NCBI GenBank assembly: GCA_020444545.1
Contig: JAHLKT010000002.1
Coordinates: 216,870-280,869 of the forward strand
Source of the DNA: Desulfarculaceae bacterium
Lineage (GTDB): Bacteria; Desulfobacterota; Desulfarculia; Desulfarculales; Desulfarculaceae
DNA: 64,000 nt
Direction of reading: 5' to 3'
The notes beneath the pieces were generated by a model that was not told the DNA's origin, ran no database searches, and saw nothing but the letters and a program-made list of their open reading frames with translations. Shown here piece after piece: positions 9,029 through 18,131 of this stretch (position 1 is its first letter; every line of letters begins with the position of its first letter). The position numbers were made by a program, and so were the translations under genes.

Positions 9029-10068
9029 CATTTCTCCCCCCGCCAACCGGGCCACACCTTGGCCATGAGTCCGGCGAAATCCTCGCTCTCCCACCCGGCC
9101 TCCATCTTTTGCCGGGCCACCAGCCCGGCCAGCAGGTTGCGGCCGTAGCGGCCCAGCAGCTCATGCTGGTAGTTTTCGCCCGCCGCGCCGTCGCCCCCGG
9201 CTCGGCGCGCCGCCGCCCGGCCGGCCAGGATGCCCGAGAACACCGCCTGGGGGATGCCCGCCCCGGTGATGGGGTGGGGCAGCCCGGCCGCGTCCCCGGC
9301 CAGGATCACCCGGCCCCGGCTCAGCTTCTGGCGCACCCCGCCCACCGGGATGGCCCCCCCGGCCATGGCCAGTACGCCGGGCTTGATCATGCCGTCAGCC
9401 TCCAGCTTTTGCCTCAGCTCCTCCAAACGGCGCAAAGGCTTGGCCTCGGTGCGGCAGCCCAGGCCCAGGTTGCCCGCCGCGCCCTTGGGAAAGAGCCAGG
9501 CGTAGCCGTGCTTAAAGGCTGGGTCCAGGTAAACCCGGGTGCGCTCCATGGCCCGGGCCAGGGGCACCTGCATCTGCACCCCGGCCATGAGCGCCTGGCG
9601 CTCCCACCCGCTCAGGCGGGCCGTGGCCGAGGCCGCGCCGTCGGCGGCCACCACCGCCCCGGCGATCACCTCCACCACGCGGCCGCCGCGCTTGAGGCCC
9701 CAGATTTCGCCCTCGCGGCCGGTGAGCCGGGTGCCGGCCCAGGCCAGGGCCCCGGCCCCCACGGCCTGCATGACCAGGCCGTGGTCCCACACCTGGCGGT
9801 CCAGGATCCAGCCCGGCCCGGGCATGAAGCGCTCATCGCCTCCGATGACGCTGACCATGCCCGCCACGGGCTGGCTCTTGCCGTGGGGCGGGAACTCCAC
9901 CTCCGCGGCCAACAGGCGCGGCACGAACTCCGCGCAGTGAGGCAGGGCGCCGAAGCGGGCCTTCTGGTCTGTCAGCAAAACCTTGGCCCCTGCCACAGCC
10001 GCCTCGCGCGCGGCCAGGGCTCCGGCTGGCCCACCGCCCACCACCAATACGTCGACCCGCTCAGGCAT
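9028..10068 (-). CDS. lipT: FAD-dependent oxidoreductase of the geranylgeranyl-reductase type (LipT-like)
   Basis: A 346-residue flavoprotein starting MPERVDVLVVGGGPAGALAA. This is a Rossmann dinucleotide-binding motif at the extreme N-terminus, followed by an acidic ribose-binding position. A second FAD motif, VILAGDAAGLPHPITGAGI, lies in the last third, as in the geranylgeranyl-reductase-like family. An oxidoreductase of this kind is reported with lipS1/lipS2 genes and is called LipT, proposed to support the sulfur-insertion enzymes with electrons. Here it overlaps the ligase gene upstream by 8 bases and the radical-SAM gene downstream by a few bases. The electron-supply role is inference. 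Confidence 0.65.
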   Translation of the reverse strand: MPERVDVLVVGGGPAGALAAREAAVAGAKVLLTDQKARFGALPHCAEFVPRLLAAEVEFPPHGKSQPVAGMVSVIGGDERFMPGPGWILDRQVWDHGLVMQAVGAGALAWAGTRLTGREGEIWGLKRGGRVVEVIAGAVVAADGAASATARLSGWERQALMAGVQMQVPLARAMERTRVYLDPAFKHGYAWLFPKGAAGNLGLGCRTEAKPLRRLEELRQKLEADGMIKPGVLAMAGGAIPVGGVRQKLSRGRVILAGDAAGLPHPITGAGIPQAVFSGILAGRAAARRAGGDGAAGENYQHELLGRYGRNLLAGLVARQKMEAGWESEDFAGLMAKVWPGWRGEK

Positions 10069-11620
10069 GGCCCATGGCCCTCGCCACCCGCTCGATGAGC
10101 TGGGTGTTCATCTCGGTCTGGTTGTCGAAATGCCCGGCATAGGCGGCCATGCCCTTGCCCAGGTCGTAGCAGGTGGTGGAGTCCAGGTTGATCAACACCC
10201 CTTGGGCGCCGCTGTCCTCCATCTCCCGTTGGTGCTTGCTGTAAAAGGCCTCGCAGCACGATCCCACGAAGCGGCCGCCCCGGCTTTTGATCCAGGTCAT
10301 GGCCTCCATGAGGTGCTCGAAGGACTGCACGCTCACCGGGGTCAGGCCCAGCTCTTCGGCCAGGGCGTACATGTCCGCGAATTGGCATTCGCCGCACTGG
10401 GCGCAGTCGGGCACCTTGCGGAACTCGCAGGCCGGCGGCTTGGCGCAGTAGGGGAGCAGCAGCCATTGGGCTTGCTCGGCCAGGGCCTCGCCCGGCTCCA
10501 GGCCCACCAAAAACAACTCCGAGGCCGCTTCCTGGTCCAGGGAGCGGGCCAAGACCCGCCGCGCCCCGGCCATGGCCACCGCTTGGGCCACCTCCTCGGG
10601 GCTCAGGCCCACCAGCTCGCCGGGGCCGCCCGCGAAAAACTCACGCACCTTGGCGCGCAGCGCCTCGGGCTCGGCCTTGGCCCCCATGAGCGCGGCCTCC
10701 AGGTCAGCCACCAGGCGTTGGGGCCGCGAGAAGAAGTCGCCGCTGATCAGCGCCTTTTGCGCCCGCGCTCCCCTCCGGTCCAGCCAGAGGTGCACCCGCA
10801 GGCTGCCGCCCTCGCCCTGAAAATACGAATTGAGCCAGGCGGGCTGCCCGCTGGGGGTGGAGCTGCTGCGCAGCCACTTTTCGGAGCGGAAATAGGGCAG
10901 GCGCTCGGCCAGCCCGGCGCGCTCTCCGTCGCTAATGCCTCCGGGGGTGAGCTCCAGGCCCAGGGCCTCTGCAAAACCCTCGGCCAGGGCAGCTTTTATC
11001 TCGGCGTGCTCCACCGGCCGCCCCAACAGCTCTTCGAGGAACGCCACCCGCTCCATGAGCGACTCGATCTCGCGGCGCTTGAGCTTTTCCACCGGCACGC
11101 GCAAGGCCTTTAGGAAGCGCTCGATCTCGTTGTGCACCAGCACGGTGCCCTGGAACATGGCCCCGCCTTCCAAAACCATGCCCCCAGTGCCGGATATCTT
11201 GCGGCCATGCACCTCAATATCGTTGCGCGGCCGAAACTCGGCTTCGATGCCCAAGCGGCTCAGCCCTTGAGCGGCCGCCTGGCAGATGCGCTCCAGCACC
11301 GGGTTGAAGCCTCCGTTGAAGGGAGGCTCGCCCCAGGGCGCGATCAGCTCCCAGCCCAGGGCCGAGCTCTGGAACAGGATGGCCCCGCCCCCGGTGAGGC
11401 GGCGGCCCAGGGCGATGCCATGCTCGCGGCAATAGTCCAGGCGAAGCTCGCGCTCCATCTGCTGGTGATAGCCCACCAGGGCGGCGTCGGGCTGGAATAC
11501 GAGAAAGCGCAGGGTAGGGGGGCTTAGCCCGGCGCCGGCCCGGCGGGTGAGCACCTCGTCCAGGGCCATGTTTTCGGCCGCGCTGAGCGGTCCGGGGTCT
11601 AAAAGGCGGAAGCGGGCCAC
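10061..11620 (-). CDS. Lipoate-protein ligase A-like enzyme with C-terminal DUF116-like domain
   Basis: 519 residues from a GTG start. Residues 1-250 form an LplA/BirA-fold ligase: AENMALDEVL at the start, then RRLTGGGAILFQ, the lipoyl-adenylate binding loop, and RNDIEVHGRKISGTGG. This part would attach octanoate or lipoate to carrier-protein lysines. The last 150 residues are cysteine-rich (Cys clusters LLPYCAKPPACEF, CAQCGEC and GSCCEAFY) and resemble DUF116, a possible metal-binding domain. A linker of the LplA C-terminal type lies between. It heads the proposed lip operon. An isolated TAGAAT -10-like hexamer lies in the 75-base gap upstream (plus 11644-11649), but co-transcription with rng is equally possible. 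Confidence 0.75.
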   Translation of the reverse strand: MARFRLLDPGPLSAAENMALDEVLTRRAGAGLSPPTLRFLVFQPDAALVGYHQQMERELRLDYCREHGIALGRRLTGGGAILFQSSALGWELIAPWGEPPFNGGFNPVLERICQAAAQGLSRLGIEAEFRPRNDIEVHGRKISGTGGMVLEGGAMFQGTVLVHNEIERFLKALRVPVEKLKRREIESLMERVAFLEELLGRPVEHAEIKAALAEGFAEALGLELTPGGISDGERAGLAERLPYFRSEKWLRSSSTPSGQPAWLNSYFQGEGGSLRVHLWLDRRGARAQKALISGDFFSRPQRLVADLEAALMGAKAEPEALRAKVREFFAGGPGELVGLSPEEVAQAVAMAGARRVLARSLDQEAASELFLVGLEPGEALAEQAQWLLLPYCAKPPACEFRKVPDCAQCGECQFADMYALAEELGLTPVSVQSFEHLMEAMTWIKSRGGRFVGSCCEAFYSKHQREMEDSGAQGVLINLDSTTCYDLGKGMAAYAGHFDNQTEMNTQLIERVARAMGHA

Positions 11621-11695
11621 GGCGTCGTCACGCTTGAGGTTTCATTCTAGGGCCCAAGCCTATCTCCAGGCGCGGCGCCCGGCAAGGGACAGGGC

Positions 11696-13195
11696 TCAGG
11701 GACGCCCCGCCTCGGGGCGGAGCTGAAAATGCTCCCGGTGCAGGCTTTGGTTGGGCACCACGTGGATGGTCAGGCTGAGATTGGCCTCCAGCTCCTCCAG
11801 AGCAAAGCGCTCCTCCTGGAGCATCACCTCGGCCACCTGGGGATGCACCATCACGCTGACCACCCCGGCCACCGAGTTGCGCATCTCGCGCTCCAGGGCG
11901 CGGAAGATCTCGTAGCACACGGTGGTGGGGTCGCGCAGGCGGCCGCTGCCCTCGCAGTAGAAGCAGCTCTCGCCCAGGGACTCGCCCAAAGACTCGCGCA
12001 CCCGCTTGCGGGTCATCTCCACCAGGCCCAGGGGGCTCATGGGCAGCACGTTGGTCTTGGAGCGGTCGGCGGCCAGGGCGTCCTTGAGCGCGGCCACCAC
12101 CCGCTCGCGGTTCTCCTCGCGCTCCATGTCGATGAAGTCGATGACGATGAGCCCGCCGATGTCCCGCAGCCGAATTTGGCAGGCGATCTCCTTGACCGCC
12201 TCCAGGTTGGTCTTGAGGATCGTCTCTTCCAAGTTGTGCCCGCCCACGTAGCGTCCGGTGTTCACGTCGATGCTGGTGAGCGCCTCGGTTTTTTCGATCA
12301 CCACGTAGCCGCCGCTTTTCAGCCAGACCTTGCGCTCCAGGGCGCGGGCCAGCTCGGGCTCCACCTCAAAGGCGTCGAAGATCGGATCGCCCCGGTCGTA
12401 GAGCTCCACGCTGGGCAGCAGGCGGGGCATGAAGGTGGAGACGAACTCGATTACCTGGTCGAACTCAGCCTGATCGTCGATGATCAGGTGGTCCACTTCG
12501 CGGGTGAACAGGTCGCGCACCGCCCGCAGGCTCACCGACAAATCCTGATGGAGCAGCGAGGGCACCCCGGCGGTGCTCCGGCGCTGGCCAATGGAGTCCC
12601 ACAGGGAGCGCAGAAAGTCCATCTCCGCCGATAGCTTCTGGCGGTCGGCCCCCTCGCTCACCGTGCGGGCGATGAAGCCGATGCCGGCGGGCCGGAGGTC
12701 CTCGATCATCTCGCGCAGGCGCTGGCGCTCCTCCAGGTCCTCGATGCGCCGGCTCACCCCCACGTGGTCGATGGTGGGCATGAGCACCAAATTGCGGCCG
12801 GGCAGGGTGACGTGGCTGGTGATGCGCGCGCCCTTGTTGCCCAGGGGCTCCTTGGCCACCTGCACCATGATCTCCTGGCCCTCCCGCAGCATGTGCTCGA
12901 TGCGGCTGCCCGGGCTCTTCTGGGCCTCGGGGGGCACCTCGCCGGCGTCCCACTGCATCTCCTCGGGGGGCTCGTAAACGTCGCTTACGTAGAGGAAGGC
13001 GGCCTTGGGCAGGCCGATGTCCACGAAGGCGGCCTGCATGCCGGGCAAGACCCGGGCCACCCGGCCCAGATACACGTTGCCCGCCAGGGACATCTGCTTG
13101 TGGCGCTCCACGTAGACCTCCACGCACTGCCCGTTTTCCAGCAGCGCCACGCGGGTCTCGTAGGAGCGCGAATTTATGAGCAGAGTGGCCGCCAT
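11696..13195 (-). CDS. rng: Ribonuclease G/E family endoribonuclease
   Basis: Endonuclease that processes rRNA 5' ends and starts mRNA decay. At 499 residues it has RNase G length and lacks the long RNase E scaffold tail. The N-terminal part reads LLINSRSYETRVALLENG and an S1 RNA-binding domain follows (about 37-120, GNVYLGRVARVLPGMQAAFVDIG). The DNase I-like catalytic region contains IDVNTGRYVG and VIDFIDM, with the Mg-binding aspartates. The zinc-link cysteines are in CFYCEGSG. The upstream radical-SAM gene stops 7 bases before the ATG. A weak AGGGAAAG precedes the start. Confidence 0.94.
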   Translation of the reverse strand: MAATLLINSRSYETRVALLENGQCVEVYVERHKQMSLAGNVYLGRVARVLPGMQAAFVDIGLPKAAFLYVSDVYEPPEEMQWDAGEVPPEAQKSPGSRIEHMLREGQEIMVQVAKEPLGNKGARITSHVTLPGRNLVLMPTIDHVGVSRRIEDLEERQRLREMIEDLRPAGIGFIARTVSEGADRQKLSAEMDFLRSLWDSIGQRRSTAGVPSLLHQDLSVSLRAVRDLFTREVDHLIIDDQAEFDQVIEFVSTFMPRLLPSVELYDRGDPIFDAFEVEPELARALERKVWLKSGGYVVIEKTEALTSIDVNTGRYVGGHNLEETILKTNLEAVKEIACQIRLRDIGGLIVIDFIDMEREENRERVVAALKDALAADRSKTNVLPMSPLGLVEMTRKRVRESLGESLGESCFYCEGSGRLRDPTTVCYEIFRALEREMRNSVAGVVSVMVHPQVAEVMLQEERFALEELEANLSLTIHVVPNQSLHREHFQLRPEAGRP

Positions 13196-13202
13196 GCTTT
13201 CC

Positions 13203-15698
13203 CTAACTTTCCTGGCTCGCGGGCATCTTCAACGCCCGGCTGGCCGCGGCCTCGGCCGGGCTCAGGCCGAACACGCTGATCAGCACCTCGCCCGGTTTGG
13301 GCCTTCCCCCGGCGGAGCCCACCTCCAACAGCAGGGCCCCGTCCTCCAGCTCCATGCGCTTGATTGCCGCCTTCAGGTCGATCTCCTTGGAGCCTTTGGG
13401 GGACTGCCTAAGCATAGTCCAATCCGCGGCCTCCTGAAAAGCGTGCAGCCGCCCCGGGTCCAAGGGGACCGAGGGCTCCACCCGATAGGCGGCAATGGGC
13501 GGGTCCACCAGCTTTTCGCCCGGGCGGCCCAGGCGTCCGTCGTGCAGCGAGAGCCCGGCGGGCAAATGGGGGTTCACCCGCGCGGCCAGGTCCTCGGGGT
13601 CATAGGAGCGCGGGGTGGTGATCTCCAGCACTTCGGCCAGGCTCTCCACTCCCAGGCTCAGGGCGGCGGCGGTCTTCACCAAGGCGTGGGGATGGAAGCC
13701 TTGGGTGTAGGCCAGCTCCACGCCCCCAGCCCGGAGCCCCCGCTCGATGAGCCGGAGCATTTCCAGATGCCCCAAAAAGCGGGCGGTGCCGGTCTTGGCC
13801 AAACGAAAACGGTAGCGCAGGCGCTCGCCCTCGGGCTCGGGCGCGGGCGGCGGGGCGGGCAGGTCGGCCCCGGTGGCCAGGCGCGGCTTGATGAGCTTGT
13901 GGTCGCACACTCCGCAGTCCAGGCAGCGTCCCGTCCGGCAGTCGGCGGTGGACTCCCCGGTCAGGGCGCGTTCCCGCTCGGCCCAGAGATACTGCTTGGT
14001 GACCCCCACCTCGATGTGCTCCCAGGGCAGCACCTCGTCTTGTTCGCGGGGGCGCAAATAGTCGGCCAGTGAGAGCCCGTTGTCCTCCAGGGCCCGCAGC
14101 CAGGCGTCGTACTTCAGGTGCTCGCTCCAGCCGTCGAACACACAGCCCAGCTCCAGGGCCTTGAGAAGCACCGGGCCCAAACGGCGGTCGCCCCGGCTCA
14201 GAACCCCCTCGATCACGCTGGTGTAGGGGTCGTTCCACTTGGCCTTGACCTTGCGGTCGCCCATGCCGGACTTGGCCTGGGCCAGGCGCTCCCGGGCCTG
14301 CTCCAGGTCGAGCTGCCCTTCCCACTGAAAGGGGGTGTGCGGCTTGGGCACGAACAGGCCCAGCGAGGCGTTGACCAGGGGATTCCTGCCCCGGCCCCGG
14401 CCCAGGGCCCGGCCCTCGCCGGCCACCAGGGCGGCCAGGCGGCCGATGGCGGCCACGTCCTCATCGGTCTCGGTGGGCAGGCCCAGCATGAAGTAGAGCT
14501 TGACCAGGTTCCAGCCCAAGCCGTAGACGGTGCGGGCCGTGGCCAGGATCTGCTCCTCGCTCAGGTTCTTGTTGATCACCCGGCGCAGGCGCTCGCTGCC
14601 CGCCTCGGGCGCCAGGGTGAAGCCGGTTTTCCTTACCCGCTTGATCTGGTTGATCAGTCCCTCGCCCAGGGAATCCATGCGCAGGCTGGGCAGGCTCAGG
14701 CTGATGCGCCGGGGCTCCAGGGCGTCCATCAGCGCCCCGGCCAGGGGCTCGATGCAGGAGTAGTCGCTGGTGGAAAGCGACAACAGGGCCAGTTCCTCCA
14801 GGCCGCTGTCGTCCAGGCCCTGCAGAGCAGCGCCATAGACCTGCTCCGGTGGCCGCTCGCGCACCGGGCGGTAGATGAAGCCCGCCTGGCAGAAGCGGCA
14901 GCCCCGGGTGCAGCCCCGCGACACCTCCACCCCCAGACGGTCGTGCACCGGGGTCACCGCAGGCACGATGGGCCGGGCCGGAGGCTGGTGGGCGCCCATG
15001 TCGGGCACTATTCGCCGCCGCGCCTTGGGGTGGGCGGGGTTCAGGGCCTTTATCTCTTGCAAGCGGCCGTTCTCGTACATCGGCGCGAACATGGCTGGCG
15101 CGTAGACCCCCTCGATGGCCACGGCCTCGGCGTAAAGCCGCTCCCGGGGCCAGCTCTCCTCCTTGGCCCGGATGAACAGGTCCATGAGCGAGTCGAGCAA
15201 TTCCTCGGCCTCGCCCACCACGGCCAGGTCCAAAAAGTCGGCCAAAGGTTCGGGGTTGACCATGGCCGGGCCGCCCGCGATAACCAGGGGATGCTCCGGC
15301 CCGCGCTCCTCGCGCTTGAGCGGCACCCCGGCCAGGGAGAGCATGGCCAGGAGGTTGGTGTAGGTCAGTTCGTATTGCAGGGAAAAGCCGATCACGTCGA
15401 ACTCGCCCAGGGCGCGGCCGGTCTCCAGGGACCAGAGAGTCTCGCCTTGGGCGCGCAGCAGCTCCAAGAGGTCCACCCAGGGGCAGAACACCCGCTCGGC
15501 GGCCACGTCGGGCCGCTTGGCCAGGGACTCGTAGAGCACCTTGATGCCCAGATGGCTCATGGCGATCTCGTAGACCTCGGGAAAGGCCAAGGCGAAGTTG
15601 AGCCGCACCCGGCTCTGGTCCTTGACCACCGAGCCGGGCTCGCCGCCCAGATAGCGGGCCGGTTTCTCCACCCCGCTTATGAGTCCTCGCCGGTCCAC
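13203..15698 (-). CDS. Radical-SAM protein fused to DUF2344 domain (TIGR03960-like)
   Basis: 831 residues from a GTG placed three bases beyond the upstream stop. The N-terminal two thirds is a B12-binding-fold plus radical-SAM protein with a CTRGCRFCQ cluster motif near residue 265 and the GLPTETDEDV segment. A second cysteine group (CRTGRCLDCGVC, about 620) follows. The C-terminal 210 residues, beginning LRYRFRLAKTG and containing YTQGFHPHA, match DUF2344. The fused arrangement beside rng is common in bacteria. A tRNA or RNA modification role is often suspected, but no reaction is established. Confidence 0.85.
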   Translation of the reverse strand: MDRRGLISGVEKPARYLGGEPGSVVKDQSRVRLNFALAFPEVYEIAMSHLGIKVLYESLAKRPDVAAERVFCPWVDLLELLRAQGETLWSLETGRALGEFDVIGFSLQYELTYTNLLAMLSLAGVPLKREERGPEHPLVIAGGPAMVNPEPLADFLDLAVVGEAEELLDSLMDLFIRAKEESWPRERLYAEAVAIEGVYAPAMFAPMYENGRLQEIKALNPAHPKARRRIVPDMGAHQPPARPIVPAVTPVHDRLGVEVSRGCTRGCRFCQAGFIYRPVRERPPEQVYGAALQGLDDSGLEELALLSLSTSDYSCIEPLAGALMDALEPRRISLSLPSLRMDSLGEGLINQIKRVRKTGFTLAPEAGSERLRRVINKNLSEEQILATARTVYGLGWNLVKLYFMLGLPTETDEDVAAIGRLAALVAGEGRALGRGRGRNPLVNASLGLFVPKPHTPFQWEGQLDLEQARERLAQAKSGMGDRKVKAKWNDPYTSVIEGVLSRGDRRLGPVLLKALELGCVFDGWSEHLKYDAWLRALEDNGLSLADYLRPREQDEVLPWEHIEVGVTKQYLWAERERALTGESTADCRTGRCLDCGVCDHKLIKPRLATGADLPAPPPAPEPEGERLRYRFRLAKTGTARFLGHLEMLRLIERGLRAGGVELAYTQGFHPHALVKTAAALSLGVESLAEVLEITTPRSYDPEDLAARVNPHLPAGLSLHDGRLGRPGEKLVDPPIAAYRVEPSVPLDPGRLHAFQEAADWTMLRQSPKGSKEIDLKAAIKRMELEDGALLLEVGSAGGRPKPGEVLISVFGLSPAEAAASRALKMPASQES

Positions 15699-15701
15699 GC
15701 T

Positions 15702-17294
15702 TTAGTCGGCCTCGTTCATGAGCATGGCCTTGTCGGCCGACTTGAAGGCCCTGAGCCATATCGCGGCCTCGGCCAGGTCGGCCTGCTTGCCGCTCTCCAG
15801 ACGCGAGGCCAGCTCGGCCAGGCGGCCGCTGAGCTCGCGGGCCTGGGCGGCCAGCTCGCTGGGCTCCACCTGCACCATCTCCGGCGGGTAGGCCTTTAGC
15901 TGCATGATCTCGTTCCAGCGGGGCAGGTGGAAGCGCACCTTGTGGAACTGGCCCATGGCCACGCGCTTGAAGGCCAGGGACTGCTCCTCCTCGCCGTGGA
16001 TCAGGTTGACCACCACGCCGGGGCGGGCCAGGGGCTCCAGCCAGTGCAGCAGCTCGCTCTGATCGGCGTGGGCCGAGAAGCCGTTGATGGTGTGGACCTT
16101 GGCCCTGACCGCCACGTCCTCGCGGAAGATCTTCACCTTGTCCGCGCCCTCCACCAGCAAGCGGCCGGTGGTGCCCTTGGCCTGGAAGCCCACGATCACC
16201 ACGTGGGTGTTGGGCCGCCAGAGGTTGTGCTTCAGATGGTGCTTGATGCGCCCCGCGTTGGCCATGCCGCTGCCGGCCAGGATGATGGCCGGGCCCATGA
16301 CCCGGTTTATGCCCTGGCTCTCCTCGGTGGTGGTGGTGAACTTGAGGTTGGGCATGTCCAGGGGGGTGTGCCCCGCCTCCAGGATGGCCTTGGTCTCGTC
16401 ATCGAAAAACTCGGGGTGGTCCCTAAAGATGCGGGTGGCGTTGATGGCCAGAGGCGAATCCAAAAACACCGGCATGTCCTCGGGCAGCTCGCCCCGGCGC
16501 TGGGCCGCGGCCAGGGTGTAGATGATCTCCTGGCTGCGCTCCACCGCGAACACCGGGATAAGCACCTTGCCGCCCTCGGCATAGGCCTCTTTCACTATAC
16601 TCAACAGCTCGTCCATGCTATCGGGCAGGGACTTGTGGGCGCGGTTGCCGTAGGTGGTCTCCATGAACAGGGTGTTCACCGGCTCCATGGTCTCGGGGTC
16701 GGGCACGATGAGCTGGTTGGGCCGCCCCACGTCCCCCGAGAAGCCGATGCGGTGCTCGCCGCCGTTCTCGCTCAGGGTGAGGTGCAGGCTGGCCGCGCCC
16801 AGGATGTGTCCGGCGTCGTAGAAGCAGACGCGCACCCCGGGGATGAACTCCTCGTAGCAATGGTGCTCCACCGGGGTCAGCAGCTCGATGGCCGCCTCGG
16901 CGTCCGGGGTTTCGTAGAGCGCCTCCAGGGCGTTCCTGCCCGCCCGGCGGTTCTTCCTGCTCTGCCACTCCGCCTCCATCTCCTGGATGTGGGCCGAGTC
17001 CAGCCACAGGATCTTGAGCAATTCGCAGGTGGGCTTGGTGGCGATCACCTTGCCCTTGAAGCCCAGGCGCACCAGGCGGGGCACCAGGCCGGAGTGGTCG
17101 ATGTGGGCGTGGGTGATGAAGATGGCCTTCAGGTCGGCCGGGCGGTAGGGGGTGCCCACCCAGTTGCGCCGCTCCAGCTGCCCGCTACCCTGGAACATGC
17201 CGCAGTCCACCAGGAAACAGCGGTCGTCGTCTAGTTCTATGAGGTAAGATGATCCGGTGACGGTGCGGGCAGCGCCCAGGCAAGTGAGTTGCAT
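15702..17294 (-). CDS. Beta-CASP metallo-beta-lactamase-fold hydrolase (RNA-processing type)
   Basis: 530 residues from the ATG at 17294, chosen because GAAGGAGA lies 7 bases upstream; the open frame extends further but without a site. The protein begins MQLTCLGAARTVTGSS. The zinc motif is THAHIDHSG, followed by EFIPGVRVCFYDAGHILGA, the beta-CASP domain and the RMMBL-type ending (FSAHADQSELL). This is the CPSF-73/Ysh1-like group, predicted to cut RNA in the cytoplasm. The substrate is unknown. It is divergent from the LOG-family gene. Confidence 0.9.
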   Translation of the reverse strand: MQLTCLGAARTVTGSSYLIELDDDRCFLVDCGMFQGSGQLERRNWVGTPYRPADLKAIFITHAHIDHSGLVPRLVRLGFKGKVIATKPTCELLKILWLDSAHIQEMEAEWQSRKNRRAGRNALEALYETPDAEAAIELLTPVEHHCYEEFIPGVRVCFYDAGHILGAASLHLTLSENGGEHRIGFSGDVGRPNQLIVPDPETMEPVNTLFMETTYGNRAHKSLPDSMDELLSIVKEAYAEGGKVLIPVFAVERSQEIIYTLAAAQRRGELPEDMPVFLDSPLAINATRIFRDHPEFFDDETKAILEAGHTPLDMPNLKFTTTTEESQGINRVMGPAIILAGSGMANAGRIKHHLKHNLWRPNTHVVIVGFQAKGTTGRLLVEGADKVKIFREDVAVRAKVHTINGFSAHADQSELLHWLEPLARPGVVVNLIHGEEEQSLAFKRVAMGQFHKVRFHLPRWNEIMQLKAYPPEMVQVEPSELAAQARELSGRLAELASRLESGKQADLAEAAIWLRAFKSADKAMLMNEAD

Positions 17295-17385
17295 TCGGTG
17301 CTCTCCTTCGTGCGAGGCCGTGCCGGAGCGGCCCCCGTCTTGACAGCGGACAGGCAATCCAGTGACCATACGAAAACGTTCGGTT

Positions 17386-17394
17386 AGTATAACA
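17386..17394 (-). promoter_or_regulatory. Extended -10 element for the beta-CASP hydrolase gene
   Basis: The minus strand reads TG-T-TATACT, an extended -10 about 90 bases ahead of the ATG at 17294. No good -35 is visible, consistent with extended -10 promoters. The same bases read TATAAC on the plus strand and could serve the divergent gene weakly. Confidence 0.45.
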
Positions 17395-17450
17395 GGGCAT
17401 TTGACGGCGGTCGCCCCCCGGGGAGACCGGCCCACAACCAGGAAAGGCCC

Positions 17451-18113
17451 ATGTCGGAAAAAAGCGAGCAGCAATACGTAATAGACGCCCTAAGCGCCCG
17501 GGAATCCTGGCGCATGTTCCGCATCATCAGCGAGTTCGTGGACGGCATCGACGCCATGAGCAACATACCCAAGGGGGTGAGCATCTTCGGCTCGGCCCGG
17601 GTGGCCCCGGGCAGCCCGGAATACCTTCTGGCCGAGGAGATGGGCCGCCTTTTGGTGGAGGCCGGTTTCTCGGTGATCACCGGCGGGGGCGGCGGGGTCA
17701 TGGAGGCGGGGAACAAGGGGGCCACCGAGGCGGGGGGCCATTCGGTGGGGCTCAACATCCAACTGCCCTTTGAGCAGCGGCCCAACCCCTATGCCAACGT
17801 CCGCCTGGACTTCCGCTACTTCTTCGTGCGCAAGGTGGTGTTCGTCAAGTACTCGGTGGCCTACATCGTCATGCCCGGCGGTTTCGGCACCCTGGATGAG
17901 ATGGCCGAGGCCCTCACCCTCATCCAGACCCGCCGCATCCGGCCTTTCCCGGTGATCCTCATGGGCAGCGACTATTGGGGCGGGCTGGTAGACTGGATCA
18001 AGGAAAAGCAGCTTGGCGGAGGCATGATCAGCCCCGAGGACCTGGACTTCTTCCGGGTGATGGACGACCCGGCCGAGGTGGTCAAGCTGATCAAGCAGGT
18101 AGTTATTCTCTAG
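17451..18113 (+). CDS. LOG-family protein (TIGR00730 Rossmann-fold nucleotide phosphoribohydrolase)
   Basis: 220 residues with the family's two hallmarks: a glycine-rich GGGGGVMEAGNKGA (78-91) and the PGGFGTLDE motif (142-150) that supplies catalytic Arg/Glu and phosphate contacts. Family members remove the base from nucleoside 5'-monophosphates, classically cytokinin precursors. In most bacteria the physiological substrate is a purine or pyrimidine nucleotide. It is the first gene of a plus-strand run, divergent from the beta-CASP hydrolase, and has GGAAAGG about 5 bases before ATG. Confidence 0.9.
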   Translation: MSEKSEQQYVIDALSARESWRMFRIISEFVDGIDAMSNIPKGVSIFGSARVAPGSPEYLLAEEMGRLLVEAGFSVITGGGGGVMEAGNKGATEAGGHSVGLNIQLPFEQRPNPYANVRLDFRYFFVRKVVFVKYSVAYIVMPGGFGTLDEMAEALTLIQTRRIRPFPVILMGSDYWGGLVDWIKEKQLGGGMISPEDLDFFRVMDDPAEVVKLIKQVVIL

Positions 18114-18131
18114 CCGGCGTCCGCGCCGGGA

